In this document: positions 1-8,823 of the stretch, piece by piece
Layout: every line of letters starts with the position of its first letter
Numbering within the stretch: the stretch's first letter is position 1
Assembly (NCBI GenBank): GCA_905203555.1
Contig: CAJKWK010000011.1
Coordinates: 1 to 56,662 of the forward strand
Direction: 5' to 3'
DNA: 56,662 bases
Source: an uncultured Lachnospiraceae bacterium
Lineage (GTDB): Bacteria; Bacillota; Clostridia; Lachnospirales; Lachnospiraceae
The notes under the pieces: generated by a model
What the model was told of the DNA's origin: nothing
The model's database searches: none
What the model saw: only the letters and a program-made list of their open reading frames with translations
Program-made: the position numbers and the translations under genes

Positions 1-34
1 TAACACAAAACTGGTGTTTCCTTTTCTATGTGTC

Positions 35-928
35 CTACAAAAATTTTACGCTAGCCTCTTCCTTCTCCTCTTTTTTATTTTCTTTTTCTCTCACAATTCT
101 CAGAAAATCTCTATCATGTTTCTTTCGCTGTGGTACAAAACGCGCCACAATATTTCCCTTACCACGATTTTTCACATAAACATATCCAAAGACAGAAAAT
201 ACAACCGCTCCGATAAAATTCACAATTAAATCCTTCATTGTATCAATCAGACCAATATCCAGATATCCACCAATTCCCAAATCCTTTCCATTGACAGCCA
301 CCGAACGGATCGGATCGATCACCGTTACGATATTTCTTCCATCCGGATTCAAGGTCACCGACCGAATCGCTTGAATCACCGTATCTTTCTGCATATCCAG
401 CCCGAAAATCATATCCATGCCAAATTCAAAAAATTCCCACACAACACCAATTGTCATAGAAAAACAAAATGCTACAATTGCGGTAAATAGCGGAGATAAT
501 TGAAATGTCATCCGATCACTTCGATTCAACAGATCTACCATAGAAAATCCAATTGCAGCCGCAAGAAATCCATTAATCGTATGCAAAATCGTATCCCACA
601 TCGGTATCATAATATAATACTCTCGGATTTCCCCCAAGATTTCTGCCGAAAATATAAATATCAAGATTAGAATTTCCAAAACAGTAGGCAGTTCAATCTT
701 TAATGTGACCTGAATCAAACTTGGCATAATCAAAAGAATCAGCGTCAATATACATAAGAAAAAATTTTCATAATTACCATTCAGGAACTGTAAGATCATG
801 GTCACAATTACCAGAAACCGCAACACAAAATATACAATAAATGAACTTCTGTGCTCTCGTAATTCCATATCCAGCGCTTTTCTAATGTTCTTCACCCGAC
901 TCCCTTTTGGTTTCTTTTTTTGTGTCAT
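35..928 (-). CDS. DUF2238/YjdF-like integral membrane protein
   Basis: About 297 residues with a basic N-terminus (MTQKKKPKGSR) and several hydrophobic segments. The core contains a polar-in-membrane motif WDTILHTINGFLAA and a later VVWEFFEFGMDM segment, which I associate with the DUF2238/YjdF family of unknown function. The C-terminal tail is strongly charged (Lys/Glu-rich) and cytoplasmic-looking. I chose the ATG at 928 because GAAAGGA lies about 10 nt upstream, and because a longer frame reaching 1003 would run through a good promoter. It diverges from azlCD and shows no functional link to it. The family assignment rests on motif memory only; the membrane nature is clear from the sequence. 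Confidence 0.6.
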   Translation of the reverse strand: MTQKKKPKGSRVKNIRKALDMELREHRSSFIVYFVLRFLVIVTMILQFLNGNYENFFLCILTLILLIMPSLIQVTLKIELPTVLEILILIFIFSAEILGEIREYYIMIPMWDTILHTINGFLAAAIGFSMVDLLNRSDRMTFQLSPLFTAIVAFCFSMTIGVVWEFFEFGMDMIFGLDMQKDTVIQAIRSVTLNPDGRNIVTVIDPIRSVAVNGKDLGIGGYLDIGLIDTMKDLIVNFIGAVVFSVFGYVYVKNRGKGNIVARFVPQRKKHDRDFLRIVREKENKKEEKEEASVKFL

Positions 929-974
929 ACTCTCTCTATCCTTTCTACCATGTTCATGCCCTTTTACAACATTG

Positions 975-1003
975 ATGCTACCTTCTGAAAAGAAAAATGT
1001 CAA
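975..1003 (-). promoter_or_regulatory. Sigma-A-type promoter for the DUF2238-like gene
   Basis: Read on the minus strand, TTGACA (998-1003) is followed after exactly 17 bp by TAGCAT (975-980). The predicted transcript would start near 968, giving a leader of about 40 nt before the ATG at 928. Confidence 0.55.
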
Positions 1004-1097
1004 TATCTCTTCCCATTATATTCTATTACCAACAAATTCACAGGGGTTATCAACAAAAAAGAAAGCGTGCCTATGACAGCAATTTTTTAAGAATCAT

Positions 1098-1126
1098 TTT
1101 ACAACCAAGGGATTGAGCGATATAAT
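1098..1126 (+). promoter_or_regulatory. Sigma-A-type promoter for azlCD
   Basis: TTTACA (1098-1103), a 17-bp spacer and a perfect TATAAT (1121-1126). It lies 45 bp upstream of the azlC start codon. Confidence 0.65.
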
Positions 1127-1170
1127 ATACAATTGAGGTCAAAAGATATTATACAAAGGTGGTACATATT

Positions 1171-1935
1171 GTGAATTCAATACACATAGATTATTCATTT
1201 CAAACCAAAACAAACAAAACTGCACTTCGCCAAGGCTTTCAAGACGGAATTCCTATTGGGCTTGGTTACTTTGCCGTTTCCTTTTCTTTGGGAATCGTTG
1301 CGCGTAATGCCGGACTTTCCCCTTTTCAGGGTTTTTTAGCCAGTGCCTTATGCAGCGCATCCGCCGGAGAATATGCAGGCTTTACTTTAATTGCCGCAAT
1401 GGGAACTTTTTTAGAACTTGCAATTATAACTTTTATCACAAATGCTCGTTATCTTCTAATGAGCTGTGCCCTTAGTCAAAAAGCTGCGCCGGACATGCCT
1501 CTGCGACATCGCCTGCTGACTTCTTTCTATATTACAGACGAATTATTTGCAATCTCCATTGCACGTCCCGGACTCTTAAACCCATATTACTTTTACGGAG
1601 CTGTCCTGATTGCATCTCCTTGTTGGGCAACCGGAACTGCTCTGGGAGTCATTGCCGGCAACCTTATGCCACTGCGCCTCGTCAGTGCGTTTAGCGTTGC
1701 GCTCTATGGAATGTTCCTTGCAGTTATCATCCCTCCGGCACGCAAAGATAAAATTATTGCCGGATTAATTTTAATCGCCTTTACTGCCAGTTTCGGTGCA
1801 GCTTACCTCCCGGTAATCTCCCAAATTTCCGATGGTACAAGAACCATTCTGCTGACTGTAATCATTTCTGCTGCAGCGGCGATTTTATTCCCAAGAAAAT
1901 CTGAAACAGCTGAGGAAGGCGGTGAACAGGCATGA
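1171..1935 (+). CDS. azlC: AzlC family branched-chain amino-acid permease, large subunit
   Basis: Membrane protein of about 254 residues. The N-terminal GFQDGIPIGLGYFAVSFSLG and the FITNARYLLMS motif are characteristic of AzlC, the large subunit of the AzlCD branched-chain amino-acid exporter. Five to seven hydrophobic helices can be seen. I prefer the GTG at 1171 because AAAGGTGG ends 8 nt before it; a second in-frame GTG at 1159 sits inside that ribosome site. It overlaps azlD by four bases (ATGA), the usual translationally coupled arrangement. No Lrp-type regulator, which often accompanies azlCD, is present nearby. The export role is family knowledge; the actual substrate cannot be read from the sequence. 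Confidence 0.9.
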   Translation: MNSIHIDYSFQTKTNKTALRQGFQDGIPIGLGYFAVSFSLGIVARNAGLSPFQGFLASALCSASAGEYAGFTLIAAMGTFLELAIITFITNARYLLMSCALSQKAAPDMPLRHRLLTSFYITDELFAISIARPGLLNPYYFYGAVLIASPCWATGTALGVIAGNLMPLRLVSAFSVALYGMFLAVIIPPARKDKIIAGLILIAFTASFGAAYLPVISQISDGTRTILLTVIISAAAAILFPRKSETAEEGGEQA

Positions 1936-2246
1936 CAACCGGAAAAATTTATATTTATATCTTCATTATGGCAGCCGTATCCTATGCAATCCGCGTTCTG
2001 CCCATGACATTAATACGTAAACCAATTACCAATCGGTTTGTGCAATCATTTTTATACTATGTTCCTTATGTAACACTGGCAGTTATGACCTTTCCGGCAA
2101 TCATCGAAGCTACTCAAAGCCCGATTTCAGGCCTCATTGCTTTACTGGTCGGTATGATTGCCGCATGGTTCGGCGCCGGATTATTTAAAGTAGCCGTTTC
2201 CTGCTGTACCGTAGTATTTTTAATTGAATTGTTTCTTAAACTTTAA
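1932..2246 (+). CDS. azlD: AzlD family branched-chain amino-acid permease, small subunit
   Basis: 104 residues, nearly all hydrophobic, with about four membrane helices. The motif YAIRVLPMTLIRKPI near the N-terminus (an Arg-Pro pair in the first helix) and the FLYYVPYVTLAVMTFPA segment are typical of AzlD. The ATG overlaps the azlC stop (ATGA), so the two proteins are probably made in equal amounts and form the exporter together. The gene is followed by two hairpins that end the transcript. Confidence 0.88.
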   Translation: MTTGKIYIYIFIMAAVSYAIRVLPMTLIRKPITNRFVQSFLYYVPYVTLAVMTFPAIIEATQSPISGLIALLVGMIAAWFGAGLFKVAVSCCTVVFLIELFLKL

Positions 2247-2271
2247 AAATCAGATCAATTTAAAAACATCC

Positions 2272-2307
2272 TTGATTACATAGACTCAAATTTTTCTATG
2301 TAATCAA
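2272..2307. repeat. Perfect 13-bp inverted repeat downstream of azlD
   Basis: TTGATTACATAGA (2272-2284) and TCTATGTAATCAA (2295-2307) are perfect reverse complements around a 10-nt AT-rich loop. It is AT-rich and has no long T run, so it is a weak terminator on its own. It stands immediately before a stronger terminator hairpin. Confidence 0.7.
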
Positions 2308-2311
2308 AAAC

Positions 2312-2342
2312 CAGGGACTGAAACCATCAGCCCCTGATTTTT
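2312..2342. terminator. Bidirectional terminator between azlD and the gntR operon end
   Basis: CAGGGACTGA (2312-2321) pairs with TCAGCCCCTG (2327-2336), 9 of 10 pairs, loop AACCA. It is followed by ATTTTT on the plus strand. On the minus strand the hairpin is followed by GGTTTTTG. It can end both convergent transcripts. Confidence 0.75.
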
Positions 2343-3138
2343 ACAAATCTCGATTTTGAAAAACAATATCATATTCTTCTGGAAGGAAGTAAAATTTTCC
2401 TCTGGAAATCGCTTCTTTTTCCTTATTATAAAAAATCTCTTCTATAAAAATAATCGGAGTTTCTTTCGGAACTTTTATATAATTCGTGATGTACTCTTCT
2501 GCATATACCAATTTGATTGACATTTGTACAGATGCAGACATTTCAAATATATATTTGTTAATCACTTCTCGGACATCTTCTTCTTTTCCCAAATCCACAT
2601 TTAAACCTTCAATAAACTTAACTGGAATCTGCATAAAAGAATGGCCTACCGACTTTTCATGTGTATAAAACACACTGTTTCCTGCCAAAACAATTTCATT
2701 GGCTCTAAGTCCAAGTTTCCGCTGTCCTACCTCTGTGGCCGGGCCAAAATTATAATACACTTCAATTTTTTCAATCTCACTCCTGCTGCATGCAATCATC
2801 GGATTATACATACCACAATCCTTTTGTTTCCGATTTTTATCAAAAGTTACAAAGGTACCTTTCCCCTGCATCTTTGCAACCAAACCATCTTCCACCAGAA
2901 CTGTCAGAGCCTGACGCAATGTATTTCTGCTTACATTATATTTTGCTGCGAGAGTTGCCTCTCCCGGTAATTTTGTTCCCGACTCATAAACGCCATCCAT
3001 AATATCAGTGTACAACCGATCATAAATAGGAACATATGAAGGAATTTTACTATTTCCCAATGATTTTACCTGCTCATTTGCTTCGTGTTCCATGTACTTA
3101 TCTAAATCCTTTCCAGCGTGCTCCATCCTCCCAGACAT
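2341..3138 (-). CDS. GntR family transcriptional regulator with UTRA-like effector domain
   Basis: Up to 265 residues. A winged-helix GntR domain begins at PIYDRLYTDIMDGVY and includes LAAKYNVSRNTLRQAL and GLVAKMQGKGTFV. The C-terminal ~160 residues look like a UTRA/HutC-type ligand domain (ending FYFLPEEYDIVF). The start is uncertain. The frame opens at 3138, overlapping the GNAT stop. An ATG at 3126 abuts GGGAGG too closely. An ATG at 3093 lies 9 nt past the GNAT stop with AAAGGA about 13 nt upstream. It is the last gene of the ECF/SAM-hydrolase operon and probably an autoregulator binding the paired palindromes near 8830 and 8946. The effector is unknown; a nucleoside- or SAM-derived ligand would fit. 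Confidence 0.85.
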   Translation of the reverse strand: MSGRMEHAGKDLDKYMEHEANEQVKSLGNSKIPSYVPIYDRLYTDIMDGVYESGTKLPGEATLAAKYNVSRNTLRQALTVLVEDGLVAKMQGKGTFVTFDKNRKQKDCGMYNPMIACSRSEIEKIEVYYNFGPATEVGQRKLGLRANEIVLAGNSVFYTHEKSVGHSFMQIPVKFIEGLNVDLGKEEDVREVINKYIFEMSASVQMSIKLVYAEEYITNYIKVPKETPIIFIEEIFYNKEKEAISRGKFYFLPEEYDIVFQNRDL

Positions 3139-3896
3139 TCAAAGCCTAATTTCTCAAAAAGTGCTTGAAGACGACAATCCGAAAATAGACATGGCGTTTT
3201 GCCACGCGCCAAAATATATCTGCACAATGCAGATAATACCATGGAAGCATATCCTTTTCTTCTATGTTCTTCTTCTGTTGCAAGTCCGCCAATCATTGCT
3301 GTTTTCTCAGCTTCTGTCGTACTATTCCCATGAGAAATAATCTGCCCATCCTCACAAATGAATAAATGAACTCCATCTCCACTCACTATTCTGTCACGAA
3401 TCATCTCTTTAGAAGTATATAAAGCTCGAATCTCAGGAATCTTTCCTAAAAAATGAAAGATATCATCCACGTCTGATTCTTCTGCCTGCAAAACACCAGA
3501 TTGTCCCGCGGTTTCTTCTATTGTATACAACTTCTCCGTTGTCCCGAGTTTATATAACTGTTTTTCTACACAGCAATAGTGTTCTGCAAGAAATTCACTG
3601 ATATCTTTCAGTGCACTGCTTTTTCCCATTATAACAAAAACTGGAAAACTTTTCAAAATAGTTTGAATACTTGACCTTTGTAATCCATCATCCTTACTAT
3701 ATACCAGCAGATTGGTATAAAATCTTAAATAGATTCCTTTACAAGTATTTTCTTCCCATTCCATCCATACATCCTGACATTGATTTTCAAAACCATATGC
3801 AGCAATATCTGCCAGAAGAAATGTATTATACTCCTGTTCCTGCTCCAGATATTTCTTTAAAATCATTTCATCTTCAGCAGTACATTTTCTAAGCAT
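3102..3896 (-). CDS. GNAT family N-acetyltransferase
   Basis: About 264 residues. The C-terminal half carries the acetyl-CoA-binding motif A (GLATEEEHRRKGYASMVL), then CLFSDC...LFEKLGFE, typical of GNAT enzymes. The N-terminal half (from MLRKCTAEDEMIL) has no clear catalytic motif and may be a degenerate GNAT fold, giving a double-GNAT layout. The ATG at 3896 has GAGGGA 6 nt upstream and overlaps the stop of the preceding SAM hydrolase gene by 8 bases, so the two are translationally coupled. That coupling suggests acetylation of a substrate or product of the same pathway, such as methionine or an amine; the acceptor cannot be read from the sequence. Confidence 0.8.
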   Translation of the reverse strand: MLRKCTAEDEMILKKYLEQEQEYNTFLLADIAAYGFENQCQDVWMEWEENTCKGIYLRFYTNLLVYSKDDGLQRSSIQTILKSFPVFVIMGKSSALKDISEFLAEHYCCVEKQLYKLGTTEKLYTIEETAGQSGVLQAEESDVDDIFHFLGKIPEIRALYTSKEMIRDRIVSGDGVHLFICEDGQIISHGNSTTEAEKTAMIGGLATEEEHRRKGYASMVLSALCRYILARGKTPCLFSDCRLQALFEKLGFECLGGWSTLERI

Positions 3897-4740
3897 TCTC
3901 TTCCCTCTCAATCCGTATCGTCCAACCTTCGCCACCCTTTATATGATATTTTTCAGCAAAACTTCTCTGATTTAATCCCAAGGCCATAAAGGATGCCAAT
4001 CCATTAAATAAAACCGGTTCTCCAATTTCTACAAAACCAAACGAACGATGATACAACACAACTGAATCAAAAACGATATTTCCATGTTCTTTTATCTGTA
4101 CATGAACTTTATCCCCTTCCTGAATTCCTGTTTTCTCAAAATCATCATTCAATATATTAGTGCTGATATTTCCAAATTTTTCCAAGGCTTCTGAAATGGA
4201 TCCTTCTGCACATCCTTCTGCACATTTCCCATAAGATATCTCATGTACCACGATTTCTTCTACCGGATAGACTTCTCCTACCTCCTCAAAAGAAATCACA
4301 CCTGCCGCCAAACGCGCTCCGCAGTATGCAAATAAATCTCTCCCATGGAATACATTTACCTTTTCAGACCCCGGATATCTGTTGATACTTTCATCAATTT
4401 CACGTATTTCATCAATTCCATACATTTCCTTTATAAATGTCAAAGTTCCATTATCTGGTGTAACTATATAATACCCGTTTTTTGTTTTTGCTACGCTTGC
4501 TTTTCTTTCTGTTCCGACTCCCGGATCTACAACGGAAACAAATACCGTCCCCTTTGGCCAATATTTTACCGTATATTGTAAACACTGTGATGCAGCAAGG
4601 GTATTGAACTGATCAATCGTATGAGACAGATCATATATTTCAAGCTGCGGATCTACCTGCTTGCACACTCCATACATAGATGCAACTGCACCCCAATTCA
4701 AACCAAAATCAGTCTGAAATACTATACATGCTTTATTCAT
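3889..4740 (-). CDS. SAM hydrolase (S-adenosyl-L-methionine hydroxide adenosyltransferase, DUF62), copy 2
   Basis: 283 residues, a full-length member of the fluorinase/chlorinase-fold DUF62 family, which splits SAM with hydroxide to adenosine and methionine. The water-activating triad described for the family is present: Asp72 in VDPGVGT, Arg79 seven residues later, and His132 in FHGRDLFA. TPDNGTL and the N-terminal FQTDFG are also conserved. The C-terminal beta-barrel domain ends with a family-typical variable tail. It lies 18 bp downstream of a paralogue with the same residues. No SAM-halogenase signature is evident, so the hydrolase reaction is the best guess. The tandem duplication is unusual and suggests split specificity or a heteromer. 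Confidence 0.88.
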   Translation of the reverse strand: MNKACIVFQTDFGLNWGAVASMYGVCKQVDPQLEIYDLSHTIDQFNTLAASQCLQYTVKYWPKGTVFVSVVDPGVGTERKASVAKTKNGYYIVTPDNGTLTFIKEMYGIDEIREIDESINRYPGSEKVNVFHGRDLFAYCGARLAAGVISFEEVGEVYPVEEIVVHEISYGKCAEGCAEGSISEALEKFGNISTNILNDDFEKTGIQEGDKVHVQIKEHGNIVFDSVVLYHRSFGFVEIGEPVLFNGLASFMALGLNQRSFAEKYHIKGGEGWTIRIEREENA

Positions 4741-4758
4741 GTTTTCACCTCTGGATTC

Positions 4759-5604
4759 TTATTCTGCCTTTTTAAAAGAAATTGTCCAATCCAATCCTTG
4801 TCCAATTCCATATACTGTCACAAAATTTCGTAAATTTAACGCAATTTGTACAGTCAGTGATTCACTGACCATCACAACCGGCTCACCTTCGTTTACATAT
4901 CCAAATGATTTACAATACTTGGCTTCACCACGATATTTTTCTTCGCCCTTATGGCAAATACTTACTTCTACAGTATCTCCAAAAGACACTCCTGTATCTT
5001 CTAACATCTGATATGGTATATTTGATGATACTAAGCCAAAATGTACTCCTGCACTCTGGATCATTCCCGCAACAGTTCCATCCTCTTTACATTCCGGTTT
5101 TACAATCGGAAGCATCACAACTTCTTCAATCGGATATACTGGGCCTACTTCTTCCCATGTAATGACACCTGCTGCCAATCGAGCTGCACAATACGCGAAC
5201 AAATCTCTTCCATGAAAAATACTACATGCTTTTGTAGAGGTCCATCGATTGATCGTTTCATCAATCACTCTTACTTCTTCAATTCCTATTTTTTCAGCGA
5301 CATGTGTAAGTGAACCATTATCCGGTGTTACAACATACTGTCCATTTTTTAATTTTGCCACACAAGCTTTACGATCTGTTCCCACTCCCGGATCCACAAC
5401 AGAAACAAATACCGTTCCTGCCGGCCAAAAGTCAACTACATAATCAAGACTAATGGATGCAGTAAAGATATCAAATCCCGGAATTGCATGCGTATTATTA
5501 AATATTCTTAATTCCGGATCTACCATCTGACATACACCATACATCGTACATACTGCACTTGTATCTGCAGTAAAATCTGTTTGCATTACAATTGCTGATT
5601 TCAT
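4759..5604 (-). CDS. SAM hydrolase (DUF62 family), copy 1
   Basis: 281 residues from the ATG at 5604, which has GAAAGGA 10 nt upstream; a GTG at 5622 is inside that ribosome site. It has the same family features as its downstream neighbour: VMQTDF at the N-terminus, Asp71 in VDPGVGT, Arg78, TPDNGSL, and His131 in FHGRDLFA. The two copies align along their whole length but differ in many positions, so the duplication is not recent. Expected reaction: SAM + water to adenosine + methionine. It sits directly downstream of the ECF T-component gene, which implies that the transporter feeds or removes a substrate or product of this chemistry. Confidence 0.88.
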   Translation of the reverse strand: MKSAIVMQTDFTADTSAVCTMYGVCQMVDPELRIFNNTHAIPGFDIFTASISLDYVVDFWPAGTVFVSVVDPGVGTDRKACVAKLKNGQYVVTPDNGSLTHVAEKIGIEEVRVIDETINRWTSTKACSIFHGRDLFAYCAARLAAGVITWEEVGPVYPIEEVVMLPIVKPECKEDGTVAGMIQSAGVHFGLVSSNIPYQMLEDTGVSFGDTVEVSICHKGEEKYRGEAKYCKSFGYVNEGEPVVMVSESLTVQIALNLRNFVTVYGIGQGLDWTISFKKAE

Positions 5605-5653
5605 CTTATTTATTCCTTTCACCTATCACTTATTCACATTTCTTCAAATCAAA

Positions 5654-6505
5654 TTACACAAAAGGATACCAAAGCTGAAGATAATTTGGAGAAAACATTT
5701 TATACGCAATATAGGCGATACAAACTGCCAACATTACTAAATATACAGCTCGAAATACCTTATCCGCTTCTGTCATTTCATGTTCCGCATAATAACTACG
5801 CTTCTTTAACTTTCCATATCCTCTCAAATCCATTGCATTTGCGATATTCCCCACCTTATCAAAAGAAGACAATAACAACGGCACAATAATCAACACCATT
5901 TGTTTTAATCGTTTCCACAATCCAATCTTCTTTGGATCCATTTCTACCCCGCGCGCCTGCATACTGGTAGAAATATTTTGATAATCTCTTACAATATCAG
6001 GAATACATCGATACGCCAATTCCACTACCGTACAAATTTTATACGGTACTTTAACAGAATACAATCCAGCTGCAAACTCAGATGGGGTAATAGAAAGCAT
6101 AAAAGTAATAGACACTGTAAAAGTTGCTAAAATTTTTATAAATCGGGTAAGCAAATACCATAATGTTTCTCCACTGATATATAAATATCCCGGCAAATCT
6201 GCTAATACAGTTCTGGATGTACAGAATTTACTTCCAATATCAGGGTCTGCAATAAAAAACAAGAATAAATTCAACACATTCATCACTATAAAAAAGAGAA
6301 ACATAATTTGAATCGGTTTCCAATTAGGACGCATAGAAATTAACCCAATTACTCCGGCAACTAACACCGGAAGAATCAACCGCAAATCCCATGACATAAT
6401 TAAATACACTGTTGCAACAATAAATAATCTTACTTTTGTAGTTCCTGTTAATTTATGTAGCATTGTGCTGCCTGGCTGAAAGTTAATTAGAAATCGGTTA
6501 TTCAC
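5654..6505 (-). CDS. ECF transporter T component (EcfT-like transmembrane coupling protein)
   Basis: 283 residues with about six membrane helices. The cytoplasmic part carries the two coupling motifs of T components, Ala-Arg-Gly in MQARGVE and Leu-Arg-Gly in MDLRGYG, which contact the two ATPase domains. The start overlaps the upstream ATPase stop by 8 bases, indicating coupled translation. It forms the energising module with the double ATPase (6498-8207) and the S component (8230-8805). Because the operon has its own T and A subunits, this is a dedicated (group I) ECF transporter rather than a shared module. Confidence 0.9.
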   Translation of the reverse strand: MNNRFLINFQPGSTMLHKLTGTTKVRLFIVATVYLIMSWDLRLILPVLVAGVIGLISMRPNWKPIQIMFLFFIVMNVLNLFLFFIADPDIGSKFCTSRTVLADLPGYLYISGETLWYLLTRFIKILATFTVSITFMLSITPSEFAAGLYSVKVPYKICTVVELAYRCIPDIVRDYQNISTSMQARGVEMDPKKIGLWKRLKQMVLIIVPLLLSSFDKVGNIANAMDLRGYGKLKKRSYYAEHEMTEADKVFRAVYLVMLAVCIAYIAYKMFSPNYLQLWYPFV

Positions 6506-8207
6506 CTGCTTTCACCATCCTTTCATAAGAAATGAAGTGGGCAATAAATTTCTCCGGCGATACTCCTATCCTACACGCCAACGTATAAAGTGATGTCTGT
6601 TTCAAACTTGCCTTCTGAATCACTTCATCATCAGATAACACTCGGAATACCTTATCATCGGCAATCATCTGACCATCTGAAAATACAATGGCTCGATCTG
6701 TATTCTCAATTGCCAAATGCATATCATGAGTAATCAACACGATTGTTTTTCCATACTTCTCATTTAATTCATTTATAAAATTGATAATCTCTACATAATG
6801 TCTGTAATCCTGTCCCGCAGTCGGCTCATCCATAATCATTACATCCGGTTCTAAAGCAAGTACCGCAGCAATTGTAATTCTCTTTCTCTGCCCATAACTT
6901 ACTGAACTGATTGGCCAATTCCTCATAGAATAGAGATCGCACATTTGTAATGCCTTCCTTGTACGTTCTTCTATTTCTTCCGCAGAATATCCCCGAAGTT
7001 TTAATGCCATCTCTACCTCTTCATGGATAATATCTTTCACAAGCATTTGATTAGGATTTTGCATCACATAGCCTATCATTTCCCCAACTTCTTTAATTGA
7101 CAGCGCCTTATAATCTTTTCCCTGGATCTTAATAACACCTTCCGTTGGACGATTCACACCACAGATCAAACGAGCAAGCGTAGTCTTTCCCGCTCCATTT
7201 TTTCCAATGAGTGCAATCTTCTCCCCTTTTCTTATCTCACAAGTCACATTTCTTAAAACTTTCACGTCATCATAAGCAAACGATACATTCTCCACCTCGA
7301 CAACCGGCTCATCTGTTTTGATATCTTGTATCCCAACTTCTTTTTGAAAGAAATGTCTTAAACATTCCTTGTTTTCTTCGGTCAATTCCAACGCTTCCGG
7401 ATCAGATAACCTCTGTTCTTTTTCAAAACTGCACCCCGCATATTTCATCGCTGTAAGATAAAGCGGTTCACGAATCCCATGCTTTTCCAGCAAATCAGAC
7501 CGCAGCATTTCCTCTGGATTCATATCCGCAACAATTCTTCCTTCTGCCATCAAAATAATACGGTCAACCGGACGGTACAGCACATCCTCCAGACGATGTT
7601 CAATGATCAGAGCCGTTTTATTCTGATCCCTGCAAATTTGATCGATCAAATCCACTGCAACCATTCCCATATGAGGATCTAATGCCGCAAGCGGTTCATC
7701 AAAGATCAGAACCTTCACTTTATCATGCATCACACCAGCCAAAGCAACTTTTTGTTTCTGACCGCCTGATAACGCATATGGAAGATGCTCTAAAAATGCT
7801 TCCATACCAACAATTTTTGCTGCACTCTCTACTTTCGGTAACATTTCCTTTCGAGGCATATTTTCATTTTCCAAAGCAAACGCAATATCTTCCCCAACGG
7901 AAAGACCAACAAACTGTGCATCTGAATCCTGCAATACAGTTCCAACCTTTTTACTCAACTTAAAAAGACTTGCTTCTTTTGTTTCGATTCCATCCACTTT
8001 TAGGGATCCTTGAATTTCCCCTTTCTCTGAAAAAGGAATCAACCCATTTACACAATTGGATAACGTAGACTTTCCACTTCCACTTGGTCCCAGAATTAAT
8101 ACCTTTTCCCCTTCATAAATGGTTAGATTAATATTGTAAAGCGTAGGTTTTGCCTGAGATTTATACCGGAACGTAAAATCTTTAAATTCAATAACCGGAT
8201 TCTTCAT
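6498..8207 (-). CDS. ECF transporter fused double ATPase (YkoD/CbiO-like)
   Basis: 569 residues with two complete ABC domains. Domain 1 (about 1-245): Walker A GPSGSGKST, signature LSGGQKQKV, Walker B VLIFDEP and EHR switch. Domain 2 (about 300-540): Walker A GKNGAGKTT, variant signature VSYGQRKRI, Walker B VMIMDEP and THDMH switch. The fused arrangement resembles YkoD-type ATPases of dedicated ECF transporters. The signature of domain 2 departs from LSGGQ, so the two ATP sites may be asymmetric. It starts 22 bp after the S-component stop. Confidence 0.92.
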   Translation of the reverse strand: MKNPVIEFKDFTFRYKSQAKPTLYNINLTIYEGEKVLILGPSGSGKSTLSNCVNGLIPFSEKGEIQGSLKVDGIETKEASLFKLSKKVGTVLQDSDAQFVGLSVGEDIAFALENENMPRKEMLPKVESAAKIVGMEAFLEHLPYALSGGQKQKVALAGVMHDKVKVLIFDEPLAALDPHMGMVAVDLIDQICRDQNKTALIIEHRLEDVLYRPVDRIILMAEGRIVADMNPEEMLRSDLLEKHGIREPLYLTAMKYAGCSFEKEQRLSDPEALELTEENKECLRHFFQKEVGIQDIKTDEPVVEVENVSFAYDDVKVLRNVTCEIRKGEKIALIGKNGAGKTTLARLICGVNRPTEGVIKIQGKDYKALSIKEVGEMIGYVMQNPNQMLVKDIIHEEVEMALKLRGYSAEEIEERTRKALQMCDLYSMRNWPISSVSYGQRKRITIAAVLALEPDVMIMDEPTAGQDYRHYVEIINFINELNEKYGKTIVLITHDMHLAIENTDRAIVFSDGQMIADDKVFRVLSDDEVIQKASLKQTSLYTLACRIGVSPEKFIAHFISYERMVKAGE

Positions 8208-8229
8208 ACTCTTATCCTGCCTGTTTCTT

Positions 8230-8805
8230 TTATTCTGCCGTCAGATTAGTTCTGGATGCATACCGTTTTGCAAGCAAAAATAATACCGGAATACCTACAA
8301 TAAGAAGAATTGCAATGTTACCGGCACATGCAAATCCAGCCATAATAAATGTTACTTTTAATTCTCCGCCGTAAAACAGATATGTAATAACTGGAGTTAC
8401 AAGACCAAAAGCAACAATATTTCCAACGATACAGAGAACTCCATAAATAATTGCATGTTTTACTTTAAAAATCCCTTCTGTGATATATGCTCCATATGCA
8501 GGAAGCAAACCAACAAAGAATCCAAGTACAGCATTACCAATTGACCAATCAAACCACATACCATTTCCAGCAATCAAATCTGCAATAATATTTCCAATCA
8601 ACAAAGTAACACTGCATGGCAGCGCCCCATACATAGCCCCTACTACAATTGGAACAATCATTGCTGTAGATAAATTAGTCTGTGAAAAAATAGGAATTCC
8701 TCCATATACCATCAAAACGCCATACAGAGCTGCCCCTACAGCCATAGTAACGATGGTCTTTGTATTCCATTCTCCTACAATTGCTTTTCCAATTCCTTTT
8801 TTCAT
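8230..8805 (-). CDS. ECF transporter S component (UPF0397-like substrate-binding membrane protein)
   Basis: About 191 residues with six hydrophobic helices. The N-terminal WNTKTIVTMAVGAALYGV and the later MIVPIVVGAMYGALPCSVTLLIGNIIADLI are, as I recall, typical of the UPF0397 family of S components, whose substrate is not firmly assigned. It is the first gene of the operon. I prefer the ATG at 8805 because GAGAGGA ends about 6 nt before it; the ATG at 8809-8811 abuts that site. Context with SAM hydrolases suggests a SAM-, nucleoside- or methionine-related ligand, but this is inference. Confidence 0.85.
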   Translation of the reverse strand: MKKGIGKAIVGEWNTKTIVTMAVGAALYGVLMVYGGIPIFSQTNLSTAMIVPIVVGAMYGALPCSVTLLIGNIIADLIAGNGMWFDWSIGNAVLGFFVGLLPAYGAYITEGIFKVKHAIIYGVLCIVGNIVAFGLVTPVITYLFYGGELKVTFIMAGFACAGNIAILLIVGIPVLFLLAKRYASRTNLTAE

Positions 8806-8823
8806 TTTCATTCCTCTCTTTCT

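Noticed and set aside
41..229. Plus-strand frame at the left edge with a hydrophobic Phe-rich head
   Set aside because: Antisense to the Lys/Glu-rich tail of the DUF2238-like gene, which explains the Phe/Leu/Ser richness.
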